64,000 nucleotides of DNA from an uncultured bacterium (lineage in GTDB: Bacteria; Bacillota; Clostridia; Oscillospirales; Oscillospiraceae). The stretch spans positions 30,709-94,708 of the forward strand of contig CAMCCC010000007.1 of the NCBI GenBank assembly GCA_945873205.1. Direction: 5' to 3'. Shown here in pieces: positions 8,237-16,949 of the stretch. Every line of letters begins with the position of its first letter. The first letter of the stretch is position 1. Below the pieces are notes generated by a model that ran no database searches, was not told the DNA's origin, and saw only the letters and a list, made by a program, of their open reading frames with translations. A program made the translations under genes and the position numbers.

Positions 8237-9004
8237 ATGTTTGAGAATCAGTTCAACGGTAAAGTAGTAGTCGTCACCGGCGGTAGCCGTGGTATCGGCT
8301 TTGCAGCTGTCAAGGGCTTCCTGGCCGGCGGCGCAAAGGTTTGCTTCCTGAGCCACTATGAGGAGACCGGCGCCAAGGCTCTGGCCGCCCTCAAGGAGAT
8401 CAACCCCGACTACGAAGTCATGACCAAGGCCATCGACCTGTGCGACTTCAAGGCCGCTCAGGACCTGTTCAAAGAAGTAGAGGCCAAGTGGGGCCGCATC
8501 GACGTGCTCATCAACAATGCTGGCACCGACTGCAGCGTTTGGATCACCAAGCTGAAACAGTCCGAGTGGGACACCGTCTGCAACCTGAACCAGAAGGCGG
8601 TCTTCAACATGAGCAAGTATGCTATCCCCTACCTGCTCAAGACCAAGGGCTGCATCATCAACACCGCTTCCGTGGCCGGCGTTTACGGCACTCCCACCGG
8701 TCTGCCCTACCCCGCCTCCAAGGCTGCTGTCATCGCCATGACCAAGTCCCTGGCTTACTCCTTTGCTGACAAGGGTCTGCGCGTCAACTGCATCGCTCCC
8801 GGCGTTGTGGCCACCGATATGGTCGCCTCCATGCCCGACTTCGCCAAGAAGTCCGTTGGCGACACCATCCCCATGAAGCGCTTCGGCCAGCCCGAGGATA
8901 TCGCCAATGCCATGATGTTCCTGGCCTCTGACGCTGCTTCCTACATCACCGGCGCCTGCCTGCAGGTAGACGGCGGCTACCGTCCCAACAACCAGCCCAA
9001 GTAA
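8237..9004 (+). CDS. baiA: BaiA-like 3-alpha-hydroxysteroid (bile acid-CoA) dehydrogenase, SDR
   Basis: This 255-aa classical SDR is predicted to oxidise and re-reduce the 3-hydroxyl of CoA-linked bile acids. The cofactor loop is TGGSRGIG (residues 14-21) and the NNAG motif is at 93-96. The catalytic set is Ser145, Tyr158, Lys162 (SVAGVYG...YPASK). The C-terminal DGGYRP matches the BaiA ending DGAYRP. The region after strand 2 (VCFLSHYEE) lacks the usual terminal acidic residue but has Glu42/Glu43. C. scindens BaiA uses Glu42 for NAD selectivity, so cofactor choice should be tested. It is the first gene of baiA-B-G-F. Other bile-acid HSDH specificities (for example 7-alpha) cannot be excluded; context favours BaiA. 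Confidence 0.85.
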   Translation: MFENQFNGKVVVVTGGSRGIGFAAVKGFLAGGAKVCFLSHYEETGAKALAALKEINPDYEVMTKAIDLCDFKAAQDLFKEVEAKWGRIDVLINNAGTDCSVWITKLKQSEWDTVCNLNQKAVFNMSKYAIPYLLKTKGCIINTASVAGVYGTPTGLPYPASKAAVIAMTKSLAYSFADKGLRVNCIAPGVVATDMVASMPDFAKKSVGDTIPMKRFGQPEDIANAMMFLASDAASYITGACLQVDGGYRPNNQPK

Positions 9005-9077
9005 TCCATTCAGCCTGTATAACGCTGCCGGCTTCATGCCGGCAGCAAGATTTAAACAGAAGTAAGAGGCATTTCTT

Positions 9078-10601
9078 ATGGGAGCCACTACGGAGCATTT
9101 CAACATCTTCAACACCGGTGAGGAGAGTTTTTTCACCCCCGGCAGACAGCTCGCGGATATCGCCAGGGTCAAGCCTGACGCACCCGCAATTATCTACATT
9201 TCCCCGGAAAACAAGGAATCGGTGATGACCTGGCGGAGTCTGGAGCAGCTCTCCAACCGCATCGCCTGGTACCTGATGGATAAAGGGATCGCCCCCGGCA
9301 AGAGTGTTGTGGTGGCGCTGCCCAATATCCCCACCCATATTGCCTTGGCTTTCGGGATCTGGAAAGCCGGCGGTTGCTATGTGCCGGTGTCCAACAAGGC
9401 GCCCCAGAAGAACATGGCGGAGATCTGCGCCTGCGTCTCCCCCACGCTGGTGGTCACCAATCGCCGTAAGCCCGACGGTTATGAAAGTCTTAGCACCGCT
9501 GAGCTGAAGAGCCTGAGCGAGGCTTATCCCGAAACCATGCCGCCCGATATCAAGGCCATCCCCAACATGGCCAACTGCTCCGGCGGCACCACCGGCAAGA
9601 CCAAGGTCATCCAGCAGAACTATGCTTCCGGCGAGAGTGACGAGGGTCTGAAGGCCTGGTTTTATATCTCCGGTATGGATTTTGAAATGCGCCAGCTGCT
9701 GGCCGGTCCGCTGTTTCACGGTGCGCCCCATACCGCTGCCTTCAACGGTCTTTACTGCGGCAACACGCTGATCATGCCGGCCGGCTTCGACGCCCAGCTG
9801 ATCGTTGACCTGGTGAAGAAATATCAGGTGGAGTACATTCAGATGGTACCCACCCTGATGCAGCGGATCATCAAGCTGCCCGGCTTCACCAAGGAGGACT
9901 TTCAGAGCGTCAAGGTCCTGTGCCACACCGGCGGCATCTGCTCTGCCGATTTGAAGCGGCAGTGGCTTGAGATTATTGCCCCCGAGCGGCTTTATGAGAT
10001 GTACTCCATGACCGAGTGTATCGGCATGACCAGTATCCGGGGCGACGACTGGCTCAAACACCCCGGCAGCGTCGGCAGGATGCTGGATGGGGAGATCGCC
10101 ATCCGTGACGACGACGGGAATCCCCTTCCCGCCGGGGAGATCGGCGGCATCTATATGCGCTGGCCCAACAGCCCCAATGTGGTCTATAAAAACATTGCCC
10201 CCATCGAGGCGGACGCCCAGGGCTTTAAGAGCGTGGGCGACATGGGCTATCTGGACGCTGACGGTTTTCTTTACTTTGCCGACCGCCGCAGCGACATGAT
10301 CGTCACCGGCGGTGAGAATGTGTTCGCGGCCGAGGTGGAAGCGGTGCTGAAAAAACACAAGAAGGTGGTTGACGCCGTTGTGGTCGGTCTGCCCGACAGT
10401 GAGTGGGGCCATCGCATCCACGCCATCGTGGAGAGCAGTGAGCCTGTCACTTCCAAGGAGCTGATCAAGCACGCGCTGAACTTCCTGCCTCCCTATAAGA
10501 TCCCCAAATCTTTTGAATTTATGGACACCATCCCCCGCAATGAAAGCGGGAAGGTGGTAAGAAGCCTTTTGATAGAGGAGAGCCTGAAAAAAGGGTATTG
10601 A
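9078..10601 (+). CDS. baiB: Bile acid-CoA ligase (BaiB)
   Basis: This 507-aa ANL-superfamily acyl-CoA synthetase matches C. scindens BaiB (520 aa), with near-identical blocks: LLAGPLFHGAPHTAAFNGL, YIQMVPTLM, LCHTGG, YEMYSMTECIG and FADRRSDMIVTGGENVFA. BaiB joins free primary bile acids to CoA using ATP before the oxidative steps. The P-loop-like segment is CSGGTTGKTK (about 170-180). The hinge is at DRRSDM, and the C-terminal lysine region is NESGKVVR. The N-terminus is shorter than in C. scindens. It lies 73 bp after baiA and 35 bp before baiG. In known operons baiB comes first; here it comes second after baiA. Confidence 0.95.
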   Translation: MGATTEHFNIFNTGEESFFTPGRQLADIARVKPDAPAIIYISPENKESVMTWRSLEQLSNRIAWYLMDKGIAPGKSVVVALPNIPTHIALAFGIWKAGGCYVPVSNKAPQKNMAEICACVSPTLVVTNRRKPDGYESLSTAELKSLSEAYPETMPPDIKAIPNMANCSGGTTGKTKVIQQNYASGESDEGLKAWFYISGMDFEMRQLLAGPLFHGAPHTAAFNGLYCGNTLIMPAGFDAQLIVDLVKKYQVEYIQMVPTLMQRIIKLPGFTKEDFQSVKVLCHTGGICSADLKRQWLEIIAPERLYEMYSMTECIGMTSIRGDDWLKHPGSVGRMLDGEIAIRDDDGNPLPAGEIGGIYMRWPNSPNVVYKNIAPIEADAQGFKSVGDMGYLDADGFLYFADRRSDMIVTGGENVFAAEVEAVLKKHKKVVDAVVVGLPDSEWGHRIHAIVESSEPVTSKELIKHALNFLPPYKIPKSFEFMDTIPRNESGKVVRSLLIEESLKKGY

Positions 10602-10636
10602 GTTTCCCCCCTCTGTTCATATTTTCTTTGTATTAA

Positions 10637-12082
10637 ATGAATAAGGAGTTGGATTTATTCGTGGAAAACAGCCAGAACAATTATATGAAAGGCTTTATCC
10701 CGTACGCCATTGCCGCTGCGGTACTGAGCCTTTGCGGCGGTTTCACCGCTTCTGTTCCCACGGCCATTTCTACCGCGTGGAACGTTGACTCTGCGCTGAC
10801 CTTTATTACACTGGCCTACTCTCTGGCCGCTGCCGCCATGGCCCCCATCATGGGCAAGCTGGGCGGTACGCTGGGCCGTCGCAAGATGCTGCTTTTCGCC
10901 ATGGGCCTGTACACTGTGGGCCAGGCGCTGATCGCCATCTGCCCTGCAAATATCCCCCTGCTGCTGGTCTTCCGCTTCATGGTCGGTATGGGCGCTGCCG
11001 GTATCGCTCCTGTGGTCATGGCCTACATTATGATGGACTTCCCGCCTGAGAAGATGGGCCAGGGCTTCACCATTTACATGGCCATTGCCTGCGGCATGGT
11101 CATCTTTGGGCCCACGCTGGGCGGTATTCTCATGGCCGTCATCGGAACCGCCGACGCATGGCGCATCGTCATGTGGATCTGCGTTGCCCTGTGTGTGATC
11201 TCCTTTGCCCTCTGCTTCTTCATGGTCAAGGACAACCCCAATGTCCCCAAGGGCTCCATGAAGGGCTTTGACTGGGGCGGCGCTCTGTTCGTGCTGCTGA
11301 TGTTTGGTGCGCTGGTCTGTGTTCCCACCTTTGGCCAGCAGAACGGGTGGACCGCTGTCACCACACTGGTTTCCGTGGCTGTGGCCGTGGTCAGTCTCCT
11401 GATCCTGGTTGCCGTGGAAAAGAAGGCCGCAAGCCCCATCCTCAGCGGCAAATTCATCGCCCGCAAGAATTTCATCCTTCCTGTGGTGGTTCTGTTCCTT
11501 ACCCAGGGTCTGATGACCGCCTGCCTGACTGAGATCATCCGTTTCGGTTATGCCGTTGATAAGGCCTCCGTGGCCAGCGTGGCAATGTCCATCGAATACC
11601 TGGGCATGGCCATCGGCACCATCGTGCTGGGCCCCATGTCCGATAAGAAGGAGCCTAAGGTTGTGGCCGCTGTGGCACTGCTCTTTGTTGCCCTCGGCTC
11701 TGCCATCATGTTGCTGATCAATGAAGCCTCCGGCATTCTGCAGATGGGCGGCGCTCTGTTCTTCGTCGGTCTTGGTCTGGGCGGCAATGCCACCATCTTC
11801 ATGAAGGTGGCCCTGTCCGGCGTTGCTCCCACCGAGTCTGCCTCCGCCTCCGGCACCTTCAATGTGTTCAAGGATATGTGCTCTCCCTTCGGTGTTGCCA
11901 TCTTTGTTCCCATGTTCGTCACCGGCATGGCTGCTAAGGCTGCCTCCGGCATGGCCGTTCCCGCTGCCGCTACCAGCGCCCTGCACACTGTGGCTCTGGT
12001 TCAGCTGGCTTGTGTTCTGGTCGGTATTTTTGTCTGCTTCCTGCTGCCCACCGTCCGTGCCAAGGCTGCCGAACAGGCCTGA
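10637..12082 (+). CDS. baiG: Bile acid transporter BaiG, major facilitator superfamily
   Basis: A 12-14-helix MFS permease of about 480 aa that resembles BaiG, the proton-driven primary bile-acid importer. Blocks include KGFIPYAIAAAV near the start, the MFS loop motif GGTLGRRKM (about residue 75) and VGMGAAGIAPVVMAYI. The start is uncertain. ATG 10637 has no ribosome-binding site, whereas GTG 10661 has AAGGAG 12 nt upstream and would remove eight residues. It is embedded between baiB and baiF in one operon, so the substrate is inferred to be a primary bile acid. Confidence 0.9.
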   Translation: MNKELDLFVENSQNNYMKGFIPYAIAAAVLSLCGGFTASVPTAISTAWNVDSALTFITLAYSLAAAAMAPIMGKLGGTLGRRKMLLFAMGLYTVGQALIAICPANIPLLLVFRFMVGMGAAGIAPVVMAYIMMDFPPEKMGQGFTIYMAIACGMVIFGPTLGGILMAVIGTADAWRIVMWICVALCVISFALCFFMVKDNPNVPKGSMKGFDWGGALFVLLMFGALVCVPTFGQQNGWTAVTTLVSVAVAVVSLLILVAVEKKAASPILSGKFIARKNFILPVVVLFLTQGLMTACLTEIIRFGYAVDKASVASVAMSIEYLGMAIGTIVLGPMSDKKEPKVVAAVALLFVALGSAIMLLINEASGILQMGGALFFVGLGLGGNATIFMKVALSGVAPTESASASGTFNVFKDMCSPFGVAIFVPMFVTGMAAKAASGMAVPAAATSALHTVALVQLACVLVGIFVCFLLPTVRAKAAEQA

Positions 12083-12197
12083 TCTTTTGCAGAATCCTCC
12101 CGGCAACAGCGTTGCCAAAAAACCTTGTATTTATGCGGCGGAAGCCGGCAACGGCCACGCTGCCTAAAGAAAACTATAAGAGAAAGGAAAGTCGAAT

Positions 12198-13559
12198 ATG
12201 TTCAAGACTATCGACAACAAGCTTACTCAGAGCTGGAATGATTATCCCCAGTTTGGCGTTCTCCAGGGCGTTAAGGTTTTCGTTTCCGGCACCAACATCG
12301 CCGGTCCCTTTGCTGGCTGCCTGATGGCTGAGATGGGCGCCAAGGTCCTCCAGGCCGAGTCCCCCAACATCGCCTGCCAGACCCGTGGTACCACCGCGTG
12401 GGCTCAGTGCCACCGCAACGAGTACTCCATCACCATCGACGTTTCCAAGCCCAAGGGCAAGAACCTGTTCCTCAAGTGCATTGAGTGGGCCGACATTTGG
12501 ATTGAGGCCGGCCGTCCCGGTTCCTACGCCAAGCGCGGTCTGTCCGACTCCGTGCTGTGGGAGCACAACAAGGCTCTGACCATCGTTCACGTTTCCGGCT
12601 ACGGCCAGTTCGGCCCCTACAGAGACAAGGCTTCCTACGACGTTTCCGGCCAGGCCATGGGCGGCTACATGTACATGAACGGCGTCAGCCCCACCTCCGC
12701 TCCTCTGAAGGTCAACCCCTACCTGTCTGACTATGTCACCGCTTACAACGCCTGCATCGTGGCTCTGGCTGGCTACATCAGCGCCCAGAAGACCGGCGAA
12801 GGCGACAGCTGCGACGTTGCTCAGTACGACAACATGTTCCGTCTGCTGGACTACTACCCCGCCAAGTGGTTCAACTACCCCAACGGCTATCCCAAGGCTG
12901 GCGAGCCCGTTCCCTACCGTACCGGCAACAAGCACGATATGGCCTGCTGCTTCTCCTTCTACGACACCAAGGACGGCGGCTCCATGTTCGTCGCCATCGC
13001 CGGCCAGGGCCCCGTCTCCCGCGGCTATCCCATCATCGGCATGGGCAAGCAGGGCGTGGACTTCCCCGACAAGTGCACCGGCATTCCTCTCTACGATCCT
13101 CTGGGTCAGAAGGCTGAGAGACTCCTGGAGAAGTTCTGCGCTGAGCACACCTGCGATGAGCTGGAAGAGATCTTCAACAAGGCCGGCGTTCCCTGCCAGC
13201 GCGCTTACGGTCCTGAGGACATCCTGAAGGATCCTCAGTACGAAGCCCGTGAGAACCTGGTGGAGTGGGAAGACCAGTGCTTCGGCAAGATGAAGGGCAT
13301 TGGCGTGACCAACATCTTCAAGAAGCATCCCTCTCAGATCGTCTGCGCTGCTCCCTGCTTCGGCGAGCACAACCGCGAGGTCATGAAGGACTTCGGCTAC
13401 ACCGACGAGCAGATCGACGCCATGTACAAGAGCAAGGAGCTGGCCACCTGGACTCCTGCCGACACCGCCCGCAACAAGCTGTATGTTGAGTGGCGCTTCT
13501 TCTGGGATCCCGAGAATCAGGCCAAGCGCATCGGCCTGCCCTATCCTCCCCAGCATTGA
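12198..13559 (+). CDS. baiF: Bile acid-CoA transferase (BaiF), CaiB/BaiF class III family
   Basis: A 453-aa class III CoA-transferase that moves CoA from a product bile acid to an incoming one, saving ATP. It matches C. scindens BaiF (426 aa) in SGTNIAGPFAG, ADIWIEAGRPG, IVHVSGYGQFGPY, LKVNPYLSDYV and PCQRAYGPEDIL. The catalytic aspartate of the family falls at Asp178 in NPYLSDYV. An extra N-terminal stretch (about 15 residues) and a longer C-terminus explain the length difference. The ribosome-binding site AGAAAGGA is nearly the same as that of baiA. The gene is strongly codon-biased and ends at a strong terminator, suggesting high expression. It is last in baiA-B-G-F. Confidence 0.93.
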   Translation: MFKTIDNKLTQSWNDYPQFGVLQGVKVFVSGTNIAGPFAGCLMAEMGAKVLQAESPNIACQTRGTTAWAQCHRNEYSITIDVSKPKGKNLFLKCIEWADIWIEAGRPGSYAKRGLSDSVLWEHNKALTIVHVSGYGQFGPYRDKASYDVSGQAMGGYMYMNGVSPTSAPLKVNPYLSDYVTAYNACIVALAGYISAQKTGEGDSCDVAQYDNMFRLLDYYPAKWFNYPNGYPKAGEPVPYRTGNKHDMACCFSFYDTKDGGSMFVAIAGQGPVSRGYPIIGMGKQGVDFPDKCTGIPLYDPLGQKAERLLEKFCAEHTCDELEEIFNKAGVPCQRAYGPEDILKDPQYEARENLVEWEDQCFGKMKGIGVTNIFKKHPSQIVCAAPCFGEHNREVMKDFGYTDEQIDAMYKSKELATWTPADTARNKLYVEWRFFWDPENQAKRIGLPYPPQH

Positions 13560-13592
13560 TTTCGCCTGAAAGGCTGAAACCGCATAAGCTTC

Positions 13593-13630
13593 AAACAGCT
13601 CACACGGTTCTCCGTGTGAGCTGTTTTTTT
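13593..13630 (+). terminator. Strong intrinsic terminator after baiF
   Basis: The stem AAACAGCTCACACGG/CCGTGTGAGCTGTTT has a 4-nt TTCT loop and is followed by a T-run to 13630. It ends the bai region. Confidence 0.92.
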
Positions 13631-13746
13631 GATCTCTATCCCAATATGAAAAAGCCGCAGAGCGAAAGGTGGGTGTCCATAAAACAGTTAAGGAACAGCT
13701 TAGCTTATTGTGGAATCTGTCAGACGGGGTTGGCAACAACAAAATG

Positions 13747-13783
13747 AGCGATGCTTGGTTTTCTGACTGAGCATCGCTTTTTT
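13747..13783 (+). terminator. Second terminator-like hairpin before the AT-rich patch
   Basis: AGCGATGCT/AGCATCGCT with a 14-nt loop, then TTTTTT. The 13631-13746 stretch before it holds no complete gene. A short open frame there (ending LSLLWNLSDGVGNNK) could be a gene remnant, but I do not recognise it. Confidence 0.7.
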
Positions 13784-13897
13784 GCCTGTGCTTAATGAAT
13801 ATTAGTATGATTCCCATTTCAATTAGAGCTTAATTATATTAAGTTCTATATTGACAATCCTGTAATCTAATGTTATATTGTGGGTAGAGGTGATTGT

Positions 13898-14644
13898 ATG
13901 GCAAAACTGATTTCAAAATGCCCTGGTTGCGAGGGCGCTCTGATAATCTCTACGCTGCAATGTTCTTGCTGTGGGATGGAATTAAAAAGCAATTTTGATC
14001 TGAGTCCATTTGACCAACTGAATTCTGAACAAAATGCACTGCTTATCTCTTTTTTGAAAAACAGAGGAAACCTAAAGGAGGTGCAATCTGATTTGAATAT
14101 CTCATACCCCACCGCAAAAAAGAAACTGGATGAATTGCTGACTGCGCTGAACCTGAGTGACGCATCCCATAAAGAGGAACGAACGGCAATTGATATAAGT
14201 AGTTTGGAGGTTGACTACTCCAGTAGGCAGGCATCGGAAATCATCAAAGCAAAGCTGAAGGAACATGGTGGTCATGTTACCGTATATACCGCAAGAGGAC
14301 TTCCTTGCGAAATATATGCTGAAGCGGACGGAAAAACATTTACGAGTGACAAATTGCCGATTAGCCCTCCTTATGAATACGATGTATTTAATGTCATCGT
14401 TGACCTCCTTCTGAAGCAAGGCGGACGCGCGCGAAAAGGGAACGGCAGAAATTATAAACTCGGTGAGGCTGGTTGCGAAGAAAACACCGTTGTAGGTGCA
14501 ATCGCAAAAAGCCGAGGACGCAAAGTTGGGGATTCTGTATTTGACCCTGTTTTTGTCATGGCTGCGATTTTGGAGTGGGCTGGAATAGCGGAGAATGGAA
14601 GAGGCGAATTGATACTCACCTCAGAATATAGGAGATTGATATGA
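13898..14644 (+). CDS. DUF2089-type zinc-ribbon/HTH protein with C-terminal extension
   Basis: A 248-aa protein. Residues 1-35 hold a CPGC...CSCC zinc ribbon. About 40-90 is a sigma-like helix-turn-helix (LKEVQSDLNISYPTAKKKLDELL), as in DUF2089 proteins, which are usually about 110 aa. An extra domain of about 130 residues follows: beta-rich up to PPYEYDVFNVIVDLLLKQGGRARKGNGR, then a segment ending AILEWAGIAENGRGELILT that resembles a small winged-helix or nucleic-acid-binding module. ATG 13898 follows GAGGTG. Base composition is clearly more AT-rich than the bai genes. Function unknown; DNA binding is likely. Confidence 0.7.
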   Translation: MAKLISKCPGCEGALIISTLQCSCCGMELKSNFDLSPFDQLNSEQNALLISFLKNRGNLKEVQSDLNISYPTAKKKLDELLTALNLSDASHKEERTAIDISSLEVDYSSRQASEIIKAKLKEHGGHVTVYTARGLPCEIYAEADGKTFTSDKLPISPPYEYDVFNVIVDLLLKQGGRARKGNGRNYKLGEAGCEENTVVGAIAKSRGRKVGDSVFDPVFVMAAILEWAGIAENGRGELILTSEYRRLI

Positions 14645-14726
14645 TTCGTTTCTTACTTTATGTGTTTATAGGCTTTTGGTACAACTTGCTATTTAAGAAT
14701 AAGTACTAAAAGAGTGGAGGGTGAAA

Positions 14727-14957
14727 ATGGCAAAAAGAATATGCTGTCCTAATATTTTGTGCAAAAGCACAGATGTTGTTCCAGTTTCAACCAAAACGAA
14801 AATCTCACTTAGAAAAGCTGTAATTGACGGTACAGTTGGCAGCCTGTTCACCCCCCCTTGGAACAGTTATTGGTGCAGCAAGCGGCATTAACGGAAAGTA
14901 TGGAAAACGAAATTTATATGCCAAGATTGCGGGAAAGTGTTTGAGAAAAAAGCCTAA
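14727..14957 (+). pseudogene. Decayed small zinc-ribbon membrane-type protein (two compensating frameshifts)
   Basis: ATG 14727 follows GTGGAGGGTG. Frame 1 reads MAKRICCPNILCKSTDVVPV and continues to GTVGSLF, then fails at a run of seven C (14851-14857). Dropping one C gives LGTVIGAASGINGKYGK. Adding back one A near 14905 then restores KFICQDCGKVFEKKA and the stop at 14955. The rebuilt product (about 76 aa) has CxxC-type ends around a glycine-rich hydrophobic core, a common small-protein layout. As written it is broken by an in-frame TAA. It is either a real pseudogene or two sequencing or assembly errors. Confidence 0.6.
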
Positions 14958-14977
14958 ATTCAGGTGGTGATACTTTT

Positions 14978-15304
14978 ATGGAAACATTAGCAAAAAAGTT
15001 TGAAGAAGAATTGAAACTGAAAATGCTCCGGGCCAAAAAGGAGTGCAAATACAATCCAACTCGCTTCAATCAAATGCTGGCAACTTACGGCGGCGTTGAA
15101 ACAGCAAAGCGACTCATTTCAAATGCGCAAAAAACGGGTAATACATCAGAGGGATTCTCCACGCTCTTTTTATGCGGACGATTAGATTTATCCATGGAAG
15201 ATTCCGCCTGTAAAGCCGAATATGCGCCATTATTTACTGACGAAGCAATCTCATATTGCAAAGAGGTTTTAGGAATTGGTAAAATACAAACTGAAACTGA
15301 TTAA
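14978..15304 (+). CDS. Conserved hypothetical protein, 108 aa
   Basis: A soluble, largely helical small protein. The block YNPTRFNQMLATYGGVETAKRLI followed by GFSTLFLCGRLDLSMED and LFTDEAISYC looks like a conserved family of stand-alone or C-terminal domains in Clostridia, but I cannot name a function. The start follows GGTGGTGA. It shares the AT-rich composition of the two preceding genes, and two strong hairpins follow it. Confidence 0.65.
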   Translation: METLAKKFEEELKLKMLRAKKECKYNPTRFNQMLATYGGVETAKRLISNAQKTGNTSEGFSTLFLCGRLDLSMEDSACKAEYAPLFTDEAISYCKEVLGIGKIQTETD

Positions 15305-15337
15305 AGAAGTATCGCAAATATCCCTTTGAAACAAAGG

Positions 15338-15378
15338 GCGCACTTCTATACAGGGGTAAGCCCTGTATAGAAGTGCGC
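15338..15378 (+). terminator. Large hairpin, 18-bp perfect stem
   Basis: GCGCACTTCTATACAGGG pairs with CCCTGTATAGAAGTGCGC across a 5-nt loop, and flanking ACAAAG/CTTTGT can extend it. Only a weak T-run follows (TTTGTGG). It probably ends the 108-aa gene's transcript, or is the end of a mobile repeat. Confidence 0.55.
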
Positions 15379-15390
15379 TTTGTGGGGCTG

Positions 15391-15420
15391 GCAGCCCGGA
15401 TACTAAAACATCCGGGCTGC
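15391..15420 (+). terminator. Adjacent hairpin, 11-bp perfect stem
   Basis: GCAGCCCGGAT/ATCCGGGCTGC with an 8-nt loop, then TTTGCG, 13 bases after the previous hairpin. The rest of the 15305-15537 gap holds nothing else that I recognise. Confidence 0.45.
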
Positions 15421-15537
15421 TTTGCGTCACTTCATTCCGTACAAGAGGCTGCACCCCTTGCGCCGCTTTGCGGCTATCCCAAATCTAACTGTTTTACGAT
15501 CACCCGGCTAAGTCTGCGGCTTTTTTATCTTTGGGGA

Positions 15538-16818
15538 TCAGAGGAACTTGTCCAGCTCCTGCTCCACCTGAGGCATTTTCTTCACCTTGGGATGATCGAT
15601 GATCTTTCCCCCGGTCACCACCATACTGACATTCCGCAGGGCCTGCAGATTTTCCAGCGGGTTGCCCTCGGTCACAATCAGATCTGCCAGCTTCCCCGGC
15701 TCCACAGTGCCCAGCTGATCACCCACACCGGCAATCTCTGCGTTGCGGCAGGTGGCTGTGTACAGGGCAAAGGCATTGCTGACCCCGCAGAACTTGCTGA
15801 AATAAACCAGCTCACGCCACATGCCGTAGTGGGTCACATAGGGGCAGCCGGTATCGGTGCCCAGGCCCACAGGAATTCCCTGCTCCACACAGGCCTTGGC
15901 ACAGTCAATGATGCCGTCAAAGACGATCTTACCGTTGAACTGGGCAATCTCCGTGCAGTTGCTTACTTCCCGGTCAAACAGGGCAAAGGGCAGGGCCGGG
16001 GAGAGGGTGGCCACCAAGGCAGCACCACGCTCCTTGAACAGCCGAAGGATCTCCGCATCGGGCTTTGCGCCGTGCTCAATGGTGTCCACGCCGTTTTCCA
16101 GCGCCACCCGGACGCCCTCCGGGCTTTCCACATGGGCCGCCACCCGCAGGCCAAGACGGTGGGCCTCGTCGCAGGCCGCCTTCACCAGCTCCGGCTGCAT
16201 CCGCAGCACGCCGGGCTCGCCCTTCTGCTCAGCGTCCAGCACGCCGCCGGTAATCATCAGCTTGATCAGGTCCGGCTTGTCCTCCGCGATCTGCCGCACG
16301 AAAGCGGCAGCCTCCTCCGGTGTGGTGGCCTCATAGGCCAGGGAGCCGGCCATATGCCCGCCGGGGACAGAGACGGCCATATTGCTGGCCAGGATACGGG
16401 GCCCCTGAACCTTCCCCTGCCTGATCTTATCCCGCAGCTTGCTGTCATAAGCTTCCAGGCCACCCACGGTGCGGATGGTGGTCACGCCGCTGAGCAGCGC
16501 CGTGTTGGCATACTTCTGGTATATCATTTCCACCAGCTTCCGGGCCAGACCACAGCTGGTCATCATCTTTACTGACTTTTTGGCGTCCATAGGCTTCTTT
16601 GAGGGCTTACCATTGCCCGGAATGTGCACATGCAGATTGATCAGGCCCGGCATCAGATACCGTCCACCCAGATCTTTCTTCTCATACTCTGCGGGCACAG
16701 CGCTCTCCGCCACGATGTCAACGATTTTCTCTCCATCCACCAGTACAGCCAGGCCGTCCTGGGGCTTCATGTTTTCTCTACCGCTGAGCAGATGCATATT
16801 GGTCAACGCATATTTCAT
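15538..16818 (-). CDS. Amidohydrolase-superfamily metal-dependent hydrolase
   Basis: A 426-aa enzyme of the imidazolonepropionase/Xaa-Pro-dipeptidase-like amidohydrolase group. Metal ligands are visible: HVH in LINLHVHIPG (about 61-66), a candidate bridging lysine in LIKLMITGG, then histidines in AAHVES and EHGA and an aspartate in GLGTDTG. The C-terminal GKLADLIV beta-sandwich block is typical. It starts after AAGGAGGAATTTCC. It is downstream of and co-oriented with a PotBCAD-like transporter and an adenine-deaminase-like gene, suggesting it hydrolyses an imported cyclic amide or amine compound. The substrate cannot be read from the sequence. Confidence 0.8.
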   Translation of the reverse strand: MKYALTNMHLLSGRENMKPQDGLAVLVDGEKIVDIVAESAVPAEYEKKDLGGRYLMPGLINLHVHIPGNGKPSKKPMDAKKSVKMMTSCGLARKLVEMIYQKYANTALLSGVTTIRTVGGLEAYDSKLRDKIRQGKVQGPRILASNMAVSVPGGHMAGSLAYEATTPEEAAAFVRQIAEDKPDLIKLMITGGVLDAEQKGEPGVLRMQPELVKAACDEAHRLGLRVAAHVESPEGVRVALENGVDTIEHGAKPDAEILRLFKERGAALVATLSPALPFALFDREVSNCTEIAQFNGKIVFDGIIDCAKACVEQGIPVGLGTDTGCPYVTHYGMWRELVYFSKFCGVSNAFALYTATCRNAEIAGVGDQLGTVEPGKLADLIVTEGNPLENLQALRNVSMVVTGGKIIDHPKVKKMPQVEQELDKFL

Positions 16819-16897
16819 GGAAATTCCTCCTTTTTCCTGTTATTATACGCTCCGCCGCCCTTAATTGCAATTCACATTTTCCTCAATTCGTCCCAAG

Positions 16898-16928
16898 AAA
16901 AAAACGGAGCAAAACTGCTCCGTTTTTT
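16898..16928. terminator. Bidirectional terminator between amidohydrolase and PotD-like genes
   Basis: AAAAAACGGAGCA/TGCTCCGTTTTTT with a 4-base loop and A/T runs on both sides. It ends the PotD-like gene's transcript on the minus strand, so the amidohydrolase may have its own promoter. Confidence 0.88.
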
Positions 16929-16949
16929 CTGATTTTTGGTTGGCTTTGA

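Noticed and set aside
13490..13747. Open frame after baiF running through the terminator
   Set aside because: It starts inside baiF in another frame, passes through a strong terminator and has no recognisable domain.
15338..15420. Neighbouring hairpins as a CRISPR or att site
   Set aside because: The two stems have different sequences, there are no spacers, and no integrase or cas gene is nearby.
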